A stretch of 64,000 bases of DNA, taken from Gonatopus flavifemur. Taxonomy: Eukaryota > Arthropoda > Insecta > Hymenoptera > Dryinidae. The notes beneath the pieces are model-generated. The model saw nothing but the letters and a program-made list of their open reading frames with translations. It had not been told where the DNA came from and made no database searches. Where the stretch lies: the NCBI GenBank assembly GCA_018340375.1, contig JAFFJZ010000004.1, positions 25,394,001-25,458,000 of the forward strand, in the 5' to 3' direction. Positions 53,401 to 59,344 of the stretch are shown piece after piece (within the stretch, counting starts at the first letter, position 1; each line of letters begins with the position of its first letter). Position numbers and translations under genes: made by a program.

Positions 53401-55786
53401 GTATTTAAATCTTTGAGAATCTAAATGAATCTGGATCAGTCCACAACTTTTTTTCATTTAGACCTACTTAGGTTGATTTCTATCCAAACGGATACATTTT
53501 TTAATTAGAGCTGTTTTATCTCATTTAAAAATTTTTCAAATTTTATTCATCATTCTAAAATATATCTTGAGGAGATCTGGAAGATTTATCACATGCAGCG
53601 AGAACAGATATCTCAAAGTCACTCGAAAGAACACTAAAAGATACATTTTGAAATTAGAAATATCTTCTCGAATGTTCCAGAAAAATCCCTGAGAAATCTT
53701 CATTGGTTAATCATTCTAATGAATCTAGGTTTTTCAAGAATATTTGATAAAACTGAAAATTCATTTCATGAGATAATTATTTTCTGAGAGTGCGCATGCA
53801 CAAGCATTGGAAGAAAATTCAAATGGATAAAGATGAATGACTTGGAGTTATTATGATTCAACAGTTTACAGTATTGTTGGAAATTGAATTGGATTTGTGT
53901 TCAAAATTCAAAATGCTACTATCAAAGAGACAGAATATCCTTCATTGGACATGAATTAATGTTACTGTTATACTAGAATCATCCCATGTGGAATGTTTCC
54001 TGTCAGAATTGCTCTTATATCTCATTACTTGGAGCACTTCATTGCTCTTTTGTGTAGTAGATTTAATGAATTCTTCCCTTCTGTGAGAAAAACTTCCATG
54101 AAGTTCGTTTATATATTCTCCATAACAATCTGCAATATCTCCACCAATTCTGACGCTGGTGGATTTTAAATCTTGGTGAAGAATAACCTGACGCAGAAAA
54201 AAATAATCCAGCGATCAGTTTTGCAGGGAAATCTTGCAAGATTCTTGCAACAATTCCGAAGAGAAAAAGGAAGAAATACAGAAATTATTTTAGAAAAAAT
54301 ATGGAATTTGAGATTATACCCCAAGTAGAAAAATTTCTCAATAGCGCCATCATAATAGAGACATGTATGCAAAGAAATGTTCGAATCATGTTATCAAGGT
54401 GTTTCCGCATGAAGCATTGTTATCGGTGGCGACCAAAGTGATGACACCATAGTGAACATATCATGTTCACATTCTATACATTATTGCGACTCTGTTCCCA
54501 ACTAGAGGATTTGTTTTTTTCTGATTGGTCATTCTAATCAATGAGAATATGTGATTAATCAATTCTGTTGGATCTGAGGCCTCCTGGCAATAGTATATCG
54601 CAAACAGAGCGAACTTCATAATAGTATGTTTACGGCACGTTATGTTACGGAATATTTAGAACATGTTTTTCTATCTGGGTATCTTTTTCAACTACACGTT
54701 CGTCAAATTGTATAATTTTTCAGCACTCTTGCAGAAATGCGGGAGAGCTGCACAAGGATCGGTTAATACCTTCCGAGGCCTAGAGAATGACTACAATAAT
54801 TTCTACTGGAGTGTAATTTCGCTAGTAATGGGCGATAATTGACCGTATTGAAATTGTTTGTAAAATGTGTATCAAGTTCCATTCGATGTTTTATAGAACT
54901 CTATAGCAATTCAACCATTGTTTCGCATGAAAAATGTCAATACTTCAAATATCGCCCGTCATTAAACTTCGATCTGTTCTCTCTTATGCATGTTGCGAGA
55001 ATCTTATAAAATTTTTCGGCATTATTTCACATTTCGTTTCGCTCACCTACTTATTCCGCACGGAAGCTGCTGTACACCCCGTCAGTGCTTTTTCCCTTCT
55101 CACGTCTCCGAATTATTACCGAATATTTTTAAAAAACCGAACAACACCGGATGTTATCGTCAATAAAAAATACGAGAATACTAACTCTCAAACTCTTTTC
55201 ATACACACACTAATTTTGCAACAGAACATGCTTGTCATATTTGTTTTTGTCTGAGTAATGAATTTACGACTGATTCTGTACCAATCCAAATGATTACATT
55301 CATCATAAATGCAATAATCAACATCTATCATATTCAACTTCTCCTCTTTGTACAAAACATTCTGATTGACACTTTTTTTGAGTTCAAAATTCCATCAACA
55401 TTCCTTGGAATAACATATAAGATAACACAAAATTCAAATTAGTAAGTACCTACTTTGGTCAAAGAGAGCTAGAAAAAACCTTGCCTTCTCAATTTTCCAC
55501 GGTGATTCGTACAATTACCAGACACGTCAATTAACAACTCTCAAATGTTGTTCGCATACGCGGAACACATTATCTTTTGGAAATTTTCCTTTCATCACCA
55601 CCCTCTCAAAACTGAGAAAAATCGGTACATTCAAAATCTTTGAAGATACTGCACAACGCAAATTCAATGGTCAAACGCTCAGACTTTCCACTTTCGTACT
55701 GCACGATTACCTGATTCCATGAAAGAGATCACAAGGGTCACAATTAAGACGATGCTTATGGAGAACGATGGTTTTCGCCGTGCCAT
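26228..55786 (-). CDS. Ly6/uPAR (LU) protein with internal mucin-like domain, full gene span
   Basis: This is a four-exon gene: 55786-55711, 45136-44297, 35193-35074 and 26418-26228, totalling 1227 coding bases (408 residues plus stop). All introns are phase 1 with GT...AG ends, so the frame is exactly preserved. The protein has a signal peptide (about 1-25), then C31-Y-T-C34, C42 and C54. Next comes a mucin-like Thr/Pro/Gly region with ten 17-residue repeats, then RFRR at 324-327, C339, C356, C364, C374, C377 and C382-N383. It ends in a hydrophobic tail (387-406) typical of GPI attachment. Ten cysteines with a final CN define an LU three-finger domain. Ordinary insect Ly6 proteins are about 130-160 residues; the excess here is the insert between the fourth and fifth cysteines. 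The expected product is a GPI-anchored cell-surface protein carrying an O-glycosylated stalk or loop. Ligand and tissue are unknown. Confidence 0.87.
26419..28669. other. Ly6-mucin intron 3, 3' part: no gene seen
   Basis: This is AT-rich intronic sequence. Short ORFs such as the minus-strand 27229-27426 have no features that support them. Confidence 0.45.
28670..29912 (+). mobile_element. Mariner-like element 3
   Basis: The terminal inverted repeats are TTAGGTGTATAACTTTGCTT at 28670 and its mirror (AAGCGAAGTTATACACCTAA) ending at 29912, with TA at 28668-28669 and 29913-29914. It is 1243 bp long and a sister copy of element 4 (42241-43530). It lies in intron 3 of the Ly6-mucin gene, antisense to it. 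Confidence 0.94.
28842..29808 (+). pseudogene. Mariner transposase, start lost and C-terminus frameshifted (element 3)
   Basis: Compared with element 4 the initiator ATG reads ATA (ATATCAGC near 28842). The frame is then open through [20 protein letters not shown], a [19 protein letters not shown] helix-turn-helix, and the catalytic blocks [28 protein letters not shown] and [13 protein letters not shown] (DD34D). The Trp usually after GDEK is Gly. A 43-bp deletion after ASKDG, with TG microhomology relative to element 4, shifts the frame and removes the C-terminal [18 protein letters not shown] tail. It is inactive. Confidence 0.92.
30495..30613. repeat. Near-perfect 119-bp hairpin MITE, TG flanks
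   Basis: The arms CACGGAAAAAAAGATGATGT and its mirror pair almost perfectly for about 55 bp, through GGATTTACAA and GATCACCATAGAAA, around a very short loop. TG flanks both ends (30493-30494, 30614-30615). It is the same family as 24682, 31023 and 43969. Confidence 0.9.
30674..30876. repeat. TTAA-flanked MITE (piggyBac-type)
   Basis: GGTGATACTAGCGGAGTGGC at the left and GCTGTCACGCTACTGGTATT at the right pair as inverted repeats, including GGCAGCAGCCAAAT. TTAA stands directly outside both ends (30670-30673, 30877-30880). TTAA target sites point to piggyBac-family mobilisation. Confidence 0.8.
31023..31342. repeat. CACGGA-type inverted-repeat element, TG flanks
   Basis: CACGGAGAAAAAGTTATCTT mirrors GATATCTGTTTTCTCAGTG. 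The arms continue through CAGCGCTGGTCTGACCCGAG/CTCGGGTCAGACCAGCGCTG. Two 60-bp copies of TACCATACTTATTCTAAAAA-type sequence lie in tandem at the centre. TG is duplicated at 31021-31022 and 31343-31344. A diverged relative is at 49974-50100. Confidence 0.85.
31786..32070. repeat. TTAA-flanked MITE with GGTCTCACAGACC arms
   Basis: It starts CCCTCTAACCGTAACCCCGG and ends with CGGTTTAAGGG, with TTAA directly outside at 31782-31785 and 32071-32074. GATAGCGGTCTGTTAGACCG pairs with CGGTCTCACAGACCGCTATC. TTAA plus a CCC terminus fits piggyBac-type elements. Confidence 0.85.
32098..32277. repeat. Hairpin MITE
   Basis: CATACAAGCAAAAATTTTGC and its mirror (GCAAAATTTTTCGCTGTATG) enclose long complementary arms through GATTTCTTATGCAACAGTTT. 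The centre repeats AAGACATCT. A weaker relative, 48872-49046, shares a CTTATGCAAC-type core. Confidence 0.8.
32430..32678. repeat. MITE with ACCCAGATAGAAAA ends, copy 1
   Basis: ACCCAGATAGAAAAATG at 32430 mirrors CATGCTTTTCTATCTGGGT ending at 32678, with AT/TA-rich flanks. The internal part (GCCATCATAATGGTGACATG, GTGTTTCCGCATAAAGCATT) is shared with copy 2 at 54318-54680. Confidence 0.85.
32686..33746. repeat. 1.06-kb CACGGA-type inverted-repeat element, TA flanks
   Basis: CACGGAAAAAATTGTCTATT at the left and GATAATTTTTCTCATTG at the right are inverted repeats that continue through ACTCGCTAGTATATTGAG. TA flanks both ends (32684-32685, 33747-33748). The 700-bp centre has short plus-strand ORFs but no domain. 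Confidence 0.8.
33783..34376. repeat. 594-bp foldback element
   Basis: The arms start CATACAGCATCCGAATTGCC and end with its mirror (CGGGTGCTGTATG). They include GAGTTCCCGTTATGCTGATC/GGTATAACGGGAACTC, and then inner pairs such as TTTGTGCTG/CAGCACAAA. Several nested inverted segments suggest repeated foldback insertions. Confidence 0.8.
34377..35073. other. Intron 3 segment with overlapping unassigned ORFs
   Basis: ORFs are open on both strands over 34493-34970, in a slightly more GC-rich patch with CTCCGAGATCCC and GAGATCCCGCAAGG words. I recognise no domain on either strand. It is probably an old repeat of unknown type. Confidence 0.35.
35074..35193 (-). CDS. Ly6-mucin exon 3: linker with RFRR and fifth LU cysteine
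   Basis: The acceptor ATTCTGTTTTTCAG precedes 35193 and the donor GTGAGT follows 35074. The 120-base exon enters and leaves in phase 1. It encodes [20 protein letters not shown] then [19 protein letters not shown]. The DFTCVK motif carries LU cysteine 5, in the F/Y-x-C-V/F-K setting common in insect Ly6 proteins. The RFRR sequence just before it fits the furin rule R-X-R/K-R. No other frame through this segment is open across both splice sites. Confidence 0.85.
35194..36587. other. Intron 2 segment: weak inverted repeat
   Basis: ACGGAGAAGAGTATTAGTTC near 35834 and the AAAAGTATTAATTCAAATTC/CATTTTTCTGTAAGG region near 36290-36358 suggest a decayed inverted-repeat element with many AATACT words. 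No gene. Confidence 0.4.
36588..37433. repeat. Inverted-repeat element rich in CCTGATCAGG
   Basis: CCCGACTGGAAATT at 36588 mirrors AATTTCCAGTCGGG ending at 37433. The subterminal zones are full of CTGATCAGG, AGGTCCTGAT and ATCAGGACC words in both orientations. It shares that vocabulary with 50406-50699 and 63523-63848. Confidence 0.75.
37434..39007. other. Intron 2 segment: partial repeats, no gene
   Basis: 37534-37780 matches part of the element at 60732-61157 (GGCAGATAACAGGTAGGTGA, TATATTTGCTTAGGAATGAT). 37795-37990 repeats TTGGTC/CAATCATTGG words. The rest is AT-rich with nothing recognisable. Confidence 0.45.
39045..40072. repeat. 1.03-kb foldback element with TG/CA arms
   Basis: CAGGGTGGCGCGGAAGTCTG at the left mirrors AGACTTTTGCGCCACTCTG at the right, with TA directly outside (39043-39044, 40073-40074). 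The arms pair over roughly 450 bp. The centre is a GTGTGTG-rich arm (39450-39535) facing a CACACAC-rich arm (39555-39650), so it can form a cruciform. Each arm contains two tandem versions of TCTGGAAACACCCCCATAAC. ORFs over the TG/CA tract are composition artefacts. Confidence 0.9.
40123..40421. repeat. CACGGA-type foldback MITE, TA flanks
   Basis: CACGGAGAGACCGGATCTTT mirrors AGACCCGGTCTTTCTGTG, with TA at 40121-40122 and 40422-40423. The arms continue through AAAATGACTGTCAATT and TTCGTAGTGAGT. One arm has a 20-bp extra segment. It is inserted in copy B of the large repeat. Confidence 0.88.
40878..41115 (+). other. Copy B interior, unassigned
   Basis: A 101-codon plus-strand ORF here ([20 protein letters not shown]...) runs into the adjoining MITE and has no domain. 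It is not supported as a gene. Confidence 0.3.
41116..41280. repeat. 165-bp hairpin MITE, TA flanks
   Basis: GGGGGTCTTTTTGCCGAAAA pairs with TTTTCGGCAAAAAGACCCCC, and TTTTTCGCCGAATA with TATTCGGCGAAAAA. TA is duplicated at 41114-41115 and 41281-41282. The interior again pairs (TTTCTAGAG). Confidence 0.9.
41715..42083. repeat. hAT-type MITE with 8-bp target duplication
   Basis: CACGATGTAAGCAGAATAGG at the left and CCTATTCTCCTTACATCGTG at the right are about 30-bp inverted repeats, ending GTGTTATCT/AGATAACAC. The flanks ACTGCCGC at 41707-41714 and 42084-42091 are an exact 8-bp duplication, as hAT transposases make. AACTAGGAC/GTCCTAGTT also pairs inside. Confidence 0.92.
42241..43530 (+). mobile_element. 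Mariner-like element 4
   Basis: It starts TGAGGTGTATAACTTTGCTT and ends with GGAGTTATACACCTAA, with TA at 42239-42240 and 43531-43532. Length 1290 bp. It is closely similar to element 3 over its whole length, so both derive from one recent burst. It lies in intron 2 of the Ly6-mucin gene. Confidence 0.94.
42414..43457 (+). pseudogene. Mariner transposase with two nonsense codons (element 4)
   Basis: The ATG at 42414 gives [20 protein letters not shown], with the helix-turn-helix region [19 protein letters not shown] and [19 protein letters not shown] follows STSTA at 42960-42962, where element 3 has AAA. The same frame then continues with CGDQ in place of WWDQ. A second stop (TGA, about 43139) lies in a 3-bp insertion just before [12 protein letters not shown]. 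Then [14 protein letters not shown] (the third Asp of SDYH is His) and a complete C-terminus [20 protein letters not shown] follow. It is inactive. Confidence 0.92.
43531..44296. other. Intron 2 segment next to exon 2
   Basis: Apart from the hairpin at 43969-44150, no feature is recognised. Confidence 0.45.
43969..44150. repeat. CACGGA-type near-perfect hairpin MITE, TG flanks
   Basis: The arms run CAC(A)GAGGTAATATTTCATT, ATTACAGTGTACCACCG and CAGGGCGCCATATCGGTCTT, then their mirror ending CTCCGTG. Pairing is almost perfect for about 75 bp. TG is duplicated at 43967-43968 and 44151-44152. It lies about 150 bp from the exon 2 donor. Confidence 0.9.
44297..45136 (-). CDS. Ly6-mucin exon 2: first four LU cysteines and mucin repeats
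   Basis: The acceptor TTATTCAACAG precedes 45136 and the donor GTAAGT follows 44297. The first residues are [18 protein letters not shown], with the fourth cysteine in LIQCED (residue 54). After a Ser/Thr/Gly linker come ten 17-residue units of consensus [17 protein letters not shown] (51 bp each, about 44480-44990). The distal unit is diverged (ETTKPATDG). Then come an acidic/Ser-rich segment ([12 protein letters not shown]) and a Ser/Asn/Lys-rich end. The density of Thr beside Pro indicates mucin-type O-glycosylation. Plus-strand and third-frame ORFs over the repeats are shadows of the periodicity. Confidence 0.88.
44480..44990 (-). repeat. 51-bp coding minisatellite, ten units
   Basis: The anchor CAGGTTTTGTTGTCCCTTCA (plus strand) recurs every 51 bp. 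Units differ at few sites (TGGTAGG/TGGTGGG, AGTTACAGG/AGTGACAGG), and the variant pattern repeats every four units. 44540-44740 and 44744-44944 translate identically in the out-of-frame reading, which points to duplication of a 204-bp block. Confidence 0.92.
45137..45550. other. Intron 1 segment: no feature seen
   Basis: AT-rich intronic sequence directly upstream (minus-strand sense) of exon 2, with no gene or repeat I can define. Confidence 0.45.
45897..46440 (+). pseudogene. 3' end of a non-LTR retrotransposon
   Basis: The frame from 45897 contains [20 protein letters not shown] followed by [20 protein letters not shown], the conserved C-terminal tail of non-LTR (Jockey/I-like) ORF2 proteins. 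The reading frame continues into the 3' UTR by chance. The insertion ends with AATAAATATCTATCTATCTA, a polyadenylation-like signal and (CTAT)n tail. It is 5' truncated with no reverse transcriptase left. Confidence 0.8.
46487..46694. repeat. CACGGA-type MITE, TA flanks
   Basis: CACGGAAAAAAATGAACTGT mirrors AGTATTTTTTTCAGTG, and TATATGGACAGCAAG pairs with CTTGCTGTCCATATA. TA is at 46485-46486 and 46695-46696. The centre has three diverged units of GTTAAATTTACCGGAG-type sequence. Confidence 0.85.
46695..47073. repeat. ATATATGA-rich MITE, second copy
   Basis: It is composed of CATATATGA words in both orientations and ends with CATTTTTACTAGGG at 47073. It is related to 1865-2112. Confidence 0.65.
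47295..48871. other. Intron 1 segment with a small hairpin and an unassigned small ORF
   Basis: At about 47424-47518, ATCTCGATTTTCCACAGTAT and TAGTAGAAATCACTCTAG face CTAGAGTGATTTCTACTA and GATCGAGG, forming a hairpin. A plus-strand ORF from an ATG at about 47626 starts [20 protein letters not shown] and contains a second hydrophobic segment before KRK. It resembles a small secreted or membrane peptide but has no other support. Confidence 0.3.
48872..49046. repeat. Hairpin MITE
   Basis: CCACACAGCACTCATTGTCC and CACTCGTTGTCTGAAAGATA-type arms pair (right end AGACAACGAGTGCTATGTGA). CAGAAGTGATGAGGAACAAT pairs with its counterpart near 48912. Confidence 0.8.
49047..50405. other. Intron 1 segment; one decayed MITE
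   Basis: 49974-50100 is a diverged CACGGA-type MITE (AACGGAGGAAAAAGATCTGC facing AGCAGATCATTGTCTTCGTG) with the AAAAGTACCATA core seen at 31023-31342. Nothing else is recognised. Confidence 0.5.
50406..50699. repeat. MITE with CCCTAGTAGAAATTT ends
   Basis: CCCTAGTAGAAGTTTTGGAT mirrors CGAATTTCTACTAGGG. The interior is rich in AGGTCCTCATCAGG/CCTGATCAGGACCTC words. Another copy runs from 63523. Confidence 0.85.
50700..51512. other. Intron 1 segment: no gene
   Basis: At 51240-51320 GGCCCCATATGGGTC-type words recall the GC-rich repeat at 57250-57720. No gene. Confidence 0.4.
51513..52572. repeat. hAT-like inverted-repeat element with CAGGGCTGGGCAA ends
   Basis: CAGGGCTGGGCAAGTATTTG mirrors CAAATACATGTCCAGCCCTG. 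CAGGG(C/G)TGGGCAA termini are characteristic of hAT elements. No 8-bp duplication is preserved and no transposase is seen. Two CpG-rich zones, with GCGCATGAATGCGGGC near 51770 and CGCATGCGTGCGTG near 52340, may be a nested element. Confidence 0.65.
52573..54317. other. Intron 1 segment: no gene
   Basis: AT-rich DNA with many ATTTCATG/CATGAAAT words. I see no gene or clean repeat boundary. Confidence 0.4.
54318..54680. repeat. MITE with ACCCAGATAGAAAA-type ends, copy 2
   Basis: TACCCCAAGTAGAAAAAT at the left and TTTTTCTATCTGGGT at the right match copy 1 at 32430-32678. GTGTTTCCGCATGAAGCATT is shared. About 110 bp extra (54485-54595) relative to copy 1 is a probable insertion. Confidence 0.8.
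54681..55710. other. Intron 1, 5' part: no gene
   Basis: Includes an unassigned 106-codon plus-strand ORF (54934-55254) without recognisable features. Confidence 0.4.
55711..55786 (-). CDS. Ly6-mucin exon 1: start codon and signal peptide
   Basis: The ATG at 55786 opens [20 protein letters not shown], followed by SFMES: a basic n-region, a hydrophobic core and a small-residue end. The exon stops after one base of codon 26 at a GTAATC donor. Joined to the GG that opens exon 2, this codes Gly, giving ...[12 protein letters not shown], the usual spacing between signal cleavage and the first LU cysteine. I chose it because it is the signal-peptide ORF upstream of exon 2 whose donor phase fits. 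The donor is weaker than GTAAGT. Confidence 0.8.
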
Positions 55787-55905
55787 CTCTTCCGTCTGGG
55801 TTCAAGCTGTTGTACGTAAGATGATCGCAACAGTGTTAAATTGTGAATGTGGCGTTCACATGTAGGATAGTGAATAAGCTGCATGCGCTTATCACCAATT
55901 TCCAT
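55756..55905 (-). other. Possible upstream ORF overlapping the Ly6-mucin start
   Basis: If the transcript includes this region, an ATG at 55905 opens a 49-codon frame (MEIGDKRMQLIHYPTCERHI...). It runs past the main ATG in another frame and stops at 55756. A TTGATTGCAG acceptor-like site near 55950 would place it in the 5' UTR exon. An overlapping uORF of this kind normally lowers translation of the main ORF. The transcript start is not known. Confidence 0.35.
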
Positions 55906-56861
55906 TGCGCCTCCGATATGATAAACTGTGCGATCTTATCTTGATGAAGACCTGCAATCAATACTATCGTTTTGATGAAAAACACGACTAATAAAGGAAA
56001 GTAAACTGATGGTCTATTTTTATTTTACGTTCAACAACTAGAAACTTCCGCATTGTAGAGCATTTCTTTTTTCTTCTTCTCAAGATAATTCATAGAAAAA
56101 TATTTGGACTCCTGTGAATTTTGATAATAGATACAAGGAATCATACGAATAATAATTCCCAACTTTGCTTTTCTAGTAACATTTTATAACCCGATAAAGT
56201 ATTAATTCTGCCAATAATATAATATCTATCAGGTCTAATACATTGATCACATTAAATTCATCAAATATTCAAGACGTGAGGAAAAAGATTGTTCAACCCA
56301 GCAAGAAAGAGAAAATTATCCTTCAAATTACGATGTTGAAATCGTAGTGTAGGACTATATTTGAAAAAGCAGGGATTGTCAGATATCACGGCCACATATT
56401 GCTGTTATAAACTTTATTTTTAAAAGTGAACATCGGAATATTCAACATAATTTAACCAAAAAACAGCACGATTCGCGATGTTACATTTTGAATAGCCTAA
56501 TTCCGCAAATATAGTCTTCCGCTACAATTCTCAAATCGTAATTTAAAAGATAATATTTTTCCCGTGTGGATGATAACTTTTGTCGATCGAAACAGTGCAT
56601 GATTTCCATTGAAATCACCTCACGTGAACTGCAATTAACAATGAGTGTCCAGTTTACGCTGCAATGTACTTTCTATCCATATCCAGAATATTTTTATCTT
56701 CATCAACAAATCTTTTCCTCCTGTGGATATTGAAGATATTGTTTTCCAATAGTTGAACGATCCCCAATCAGAGCTCAAGTCTTTACTCCGCACTGAGAGA
56801 AGAGCGATTTAGAAGTTCGGTAAATAGTAATATACTTGTTCGATAAATTTGAATAGTATTG
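55906..56861. other. 5' flank of the Ly6-mucin gene
   Basis: This would hold the promoter and any non-coding first exon of the minus-strand gene. I cannot point to a convincing TATA or initiator element. It has fewer repeats than the rest of the window. Confidence 0.35.
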
Positions 56862-57134
56862 AACTTCCAGCGATGTTTCATCAAATATCAAAAAGGATTA
56901 CTGGAATTTTGCTTTACATGACTCATTGTTCTCCAATCGTTATCATAAAATACAATATTCCATACCAAGTTCGTTGTGTGTCACTCAATTACTAAACGTT
57001 TAGGAATTGTGTGACACACGGCGAATTTGGGCATGAATATTGTGTTTTATAATAACGATTGAAGAACACTGATTAATGTAAAGCAAAACTATAGTGATGT
57101 TTTTTGAAATTTCATGAAACATTACTGAAAGTTG
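56862..57134. repeat. Inverted-repeat element
   Basis: AACTTCCAGCGATGTTTCAT and ATGAAACATTACTGAAAGTT pair. TCCAATCGTTATCATAAAAT pairs with ATTTTATAATAACGATTGAA-type sequence, and TTGTGTGTCACTCAATTACT with the GGAATTGTGTGACACACGG region. Confidence 0.7.
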
Positions 57135-57239
57135 AGTCATATTCAGATTCATCGATCGAACACAATACTATGTACCGAACCTCCCAATTGCTCTCCTCTC
57201 AGTGCGTCAGACGTTTTGCTAAGAATCCGTAATTTTTGT

Positions 57240-57720
57240 GTCAAACGAACTATTGGAGTGAAGCAAGGTTCTTTGGTGGTATCTCAACCCAAGTGTGTAT
57301 TAACGGCGGGCCCCCATCTACGCTCAGGGTGGGTGGCCATGCTACCCAACGTGGGGCCAACCCTGGGATGATAACATCGTTCCCAGCTTGGCCGTATTGC
57401 TTTGCCCGAGAATTGGTAACACCACGGGCCCAGCATAAACCCAGACTAGGCAATCAATACTGCCCCTTTCTTTTTGTTTTGGAATTGGAAAATTGCTTTG
57501 AATTCCACCCCAGCGGGCATGGCTTTCAGCCCCACTTTGGCCCAGTGTTGAGCCCCATCCTGCCCATATGGGCCTAGGACTGGACCAAAGTGGGGCAAAA
57601 ATTCATACACGCTGAGGATTTTACACACATGCTCGGGATATAAATTCACCCCGATCTCAGCCAAACGCTGGGCCAAATTGGGGCCCAGTTCAAATGTGCC
57701 CGCACTAAAATCCATAATTT
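57240..57720. repeat. GC-rich GGGCC/CCCAG repeat
   Basis: A block with recurrent TGGGGC/GCCCCA, GGGTGGGTGGCC and CAGTGTTGAGCCCC words in both orientations, far more GC-rich than its neighbours. ORFs on both strands are compositional. It adjoins the C-terminal remnant of mariner 5. Confidence 0.5.
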
Positions 57721-57724
57721 CCAT

Positions 57725-59045
57725 TTTCTACCAACCATAATTGAGAGCCAAATCTGGCAAATACGGTGGATGTGGAAGCAATTTGAAGTCCAATTCATGT
57801 AGTTTTGCCCTTCCCGAAGAGAACATAAAGCTTCAGCGAACGTTCAGATTAGATCTGTATAGATCGGATCGAAGGTTCATGAGAGCTAACTTTTAGATTC
57901 ACAAACGTTTGACAAAGGTTCTACGGACGTTGGAATGTCCGCCTCGAAATACGTTCAGGAAACATAAATGGAACGTTCACCGAAGGTTCATCGAAGGTTT
58001 GACGAAGCTTCACAAAAATATCTATACATATATTAATTTCGATCAATTTATATGAAAAATAAATGAATTAATAAACATAAATTATTATAAATTAATCAAA
58101 GTATAGATATTTTTGTGAAGCTTCGTCAAACCTTCGATGAACCTTCAGCGAACGTTCCATCTATGTTTCCTGAACCTTTGTCAAACGTTTGTGAATCTAA
58201 AAGTTAGCTCTAATGAACCTTCGGCCTGATCTATACACATCTGATCTGAACGTCCACTGAAGCTTCATGTTCTCTTCGGGTTGTTTTGGTTGGCTTGTGA
58301 CATGGTGCGTTGTCTTGATGAAATAAAATTTTGTTCTTTGCCATATGCGGTCGTTTCTTTACAATTTTGGGCTTCAAACGCTCCAATAATCCGATATAAT
58401 ATTCACTGTTGATGGTGTTTCCCTTCTCAAGATAGCCGATGAATATCACGAACATCCCAAAATACTGAGGCCATGACCTTTCCAGCCGATTGTCGTGCTT
58501 TGGGGTGCTTTAGACGAGGTTCACCAGTGGTTGTGCACTCAGATGAAGATCGTTATGATTCCGGAGTGAAGTGATGGATCCATGTTCCATCCATTGTAAC
58601 ATATCAACGCAAAAATTCCGGCCTGTTACGTTTAAACATGGCCGAACACGCGTTCTTGTTTTTGGTCAACAGTGAGGAAACGCGGCACCCACTTTGAACA
58701 GAGCTTTCTCATAGTTGAATGTTCATGCAATATAAAACCAAAGCGTTCTTTTGATATTTTTACGATGTCAGCTAACTCACGCAACTTTACTTTTCGATCA
58801 CTCAAAACGATTTTGTGGATTTTCAAAATGTTTTCTGGTGTTACCGCCTCATTTGGACATCCACTGCGTTCTGCATCATCGGTGCCTCTACGACCACGTT
58901 TCAAGTCAGCAAACCAACGTTTCATTGTGATTTCTGATGGAGCGGAGTTCCCATAACACTTTTCAAGCCATTGCTTCGCTTGAACAGTATTCTTTCCCCT
59001 CAAGAAGCAGTGTAAAATTAAAACACGAAATTGTTTTTGATCCAT
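57725..59045 (-). pseudogene. Mariner transposase relic split by a foldback (element 5)
   Basis: On the minus strand MDQKQFRVLILHCFLRGKNT begins at 59045, followed by a helix-turn-helix segment (KVKLRELADIVKISKERFGF) and KWVPRFLTVDQKQ. After frameshifts near 58630-58450 the frame YLEKGNTINSEYYIGLLERL leads to LFHQDNAPCHK. There the foldback at 57812-58281 interrupts it. On its far side the frame resumes as AKLHELDFKLLPHPPYLPDL (57811-57750) and then degenerates. The order and motifs are those of a mariner different from elements 1-4. Terminal repeats are not recognised. Confidence 0.85.
57812..58281. repeat. Foldback element, CCCGAAGAGAAC family, copy 2
   Basis: CCCGAAGAGAACATAAAGCT mirrors AGCTTCATGTTCTCTTCGGG, with arms like copy 1 (23257-23761). 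TT flanks both ends on the plus strand, a 2-bp duplication. A roughly 45-bp segment of the right arm (the GTATTTCGAGGCGGACATT part) is missing relative to the left. It is inserted inside the mariner 5 transposase. Confidence 0.9.
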
Positions 59046-59093
59046 TGTTTTGAAAATAACAAAAGTAGCGGCACTCTCAGTATAATAACTCAC

Positions 59094-59344
59094 AAACTAA
59101 TGAATGGAATATCATGAAATTTTGACAGCTGTCTTTCGAAGGTTAGTGCTAACTGAAAAACAGGCGAATGCAGTGAAATCGCGCCACCACGTGTTAAGCC
59201 CGAGACTTTCCAGCCCATGTGTTATTACACGCAGAAAACATGATATAACTTCACTACAAATGACTCCACCGGGTAAATGGAATGAAGATTTTGAAGCTGA
59301 GAAAATTCTCTACAAAATGTCAATTTCCATGTATCCATCTCCCA
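59094..59344. other. Unassigned
   Basis: No feature recognised. Confidence 0.4.

Noticed and set aside
57236..57724. ORFs of 67-113 codons on both strands
   Set aside because: They are composition-driven in a GC-rich repeat with inverted words. No domain.
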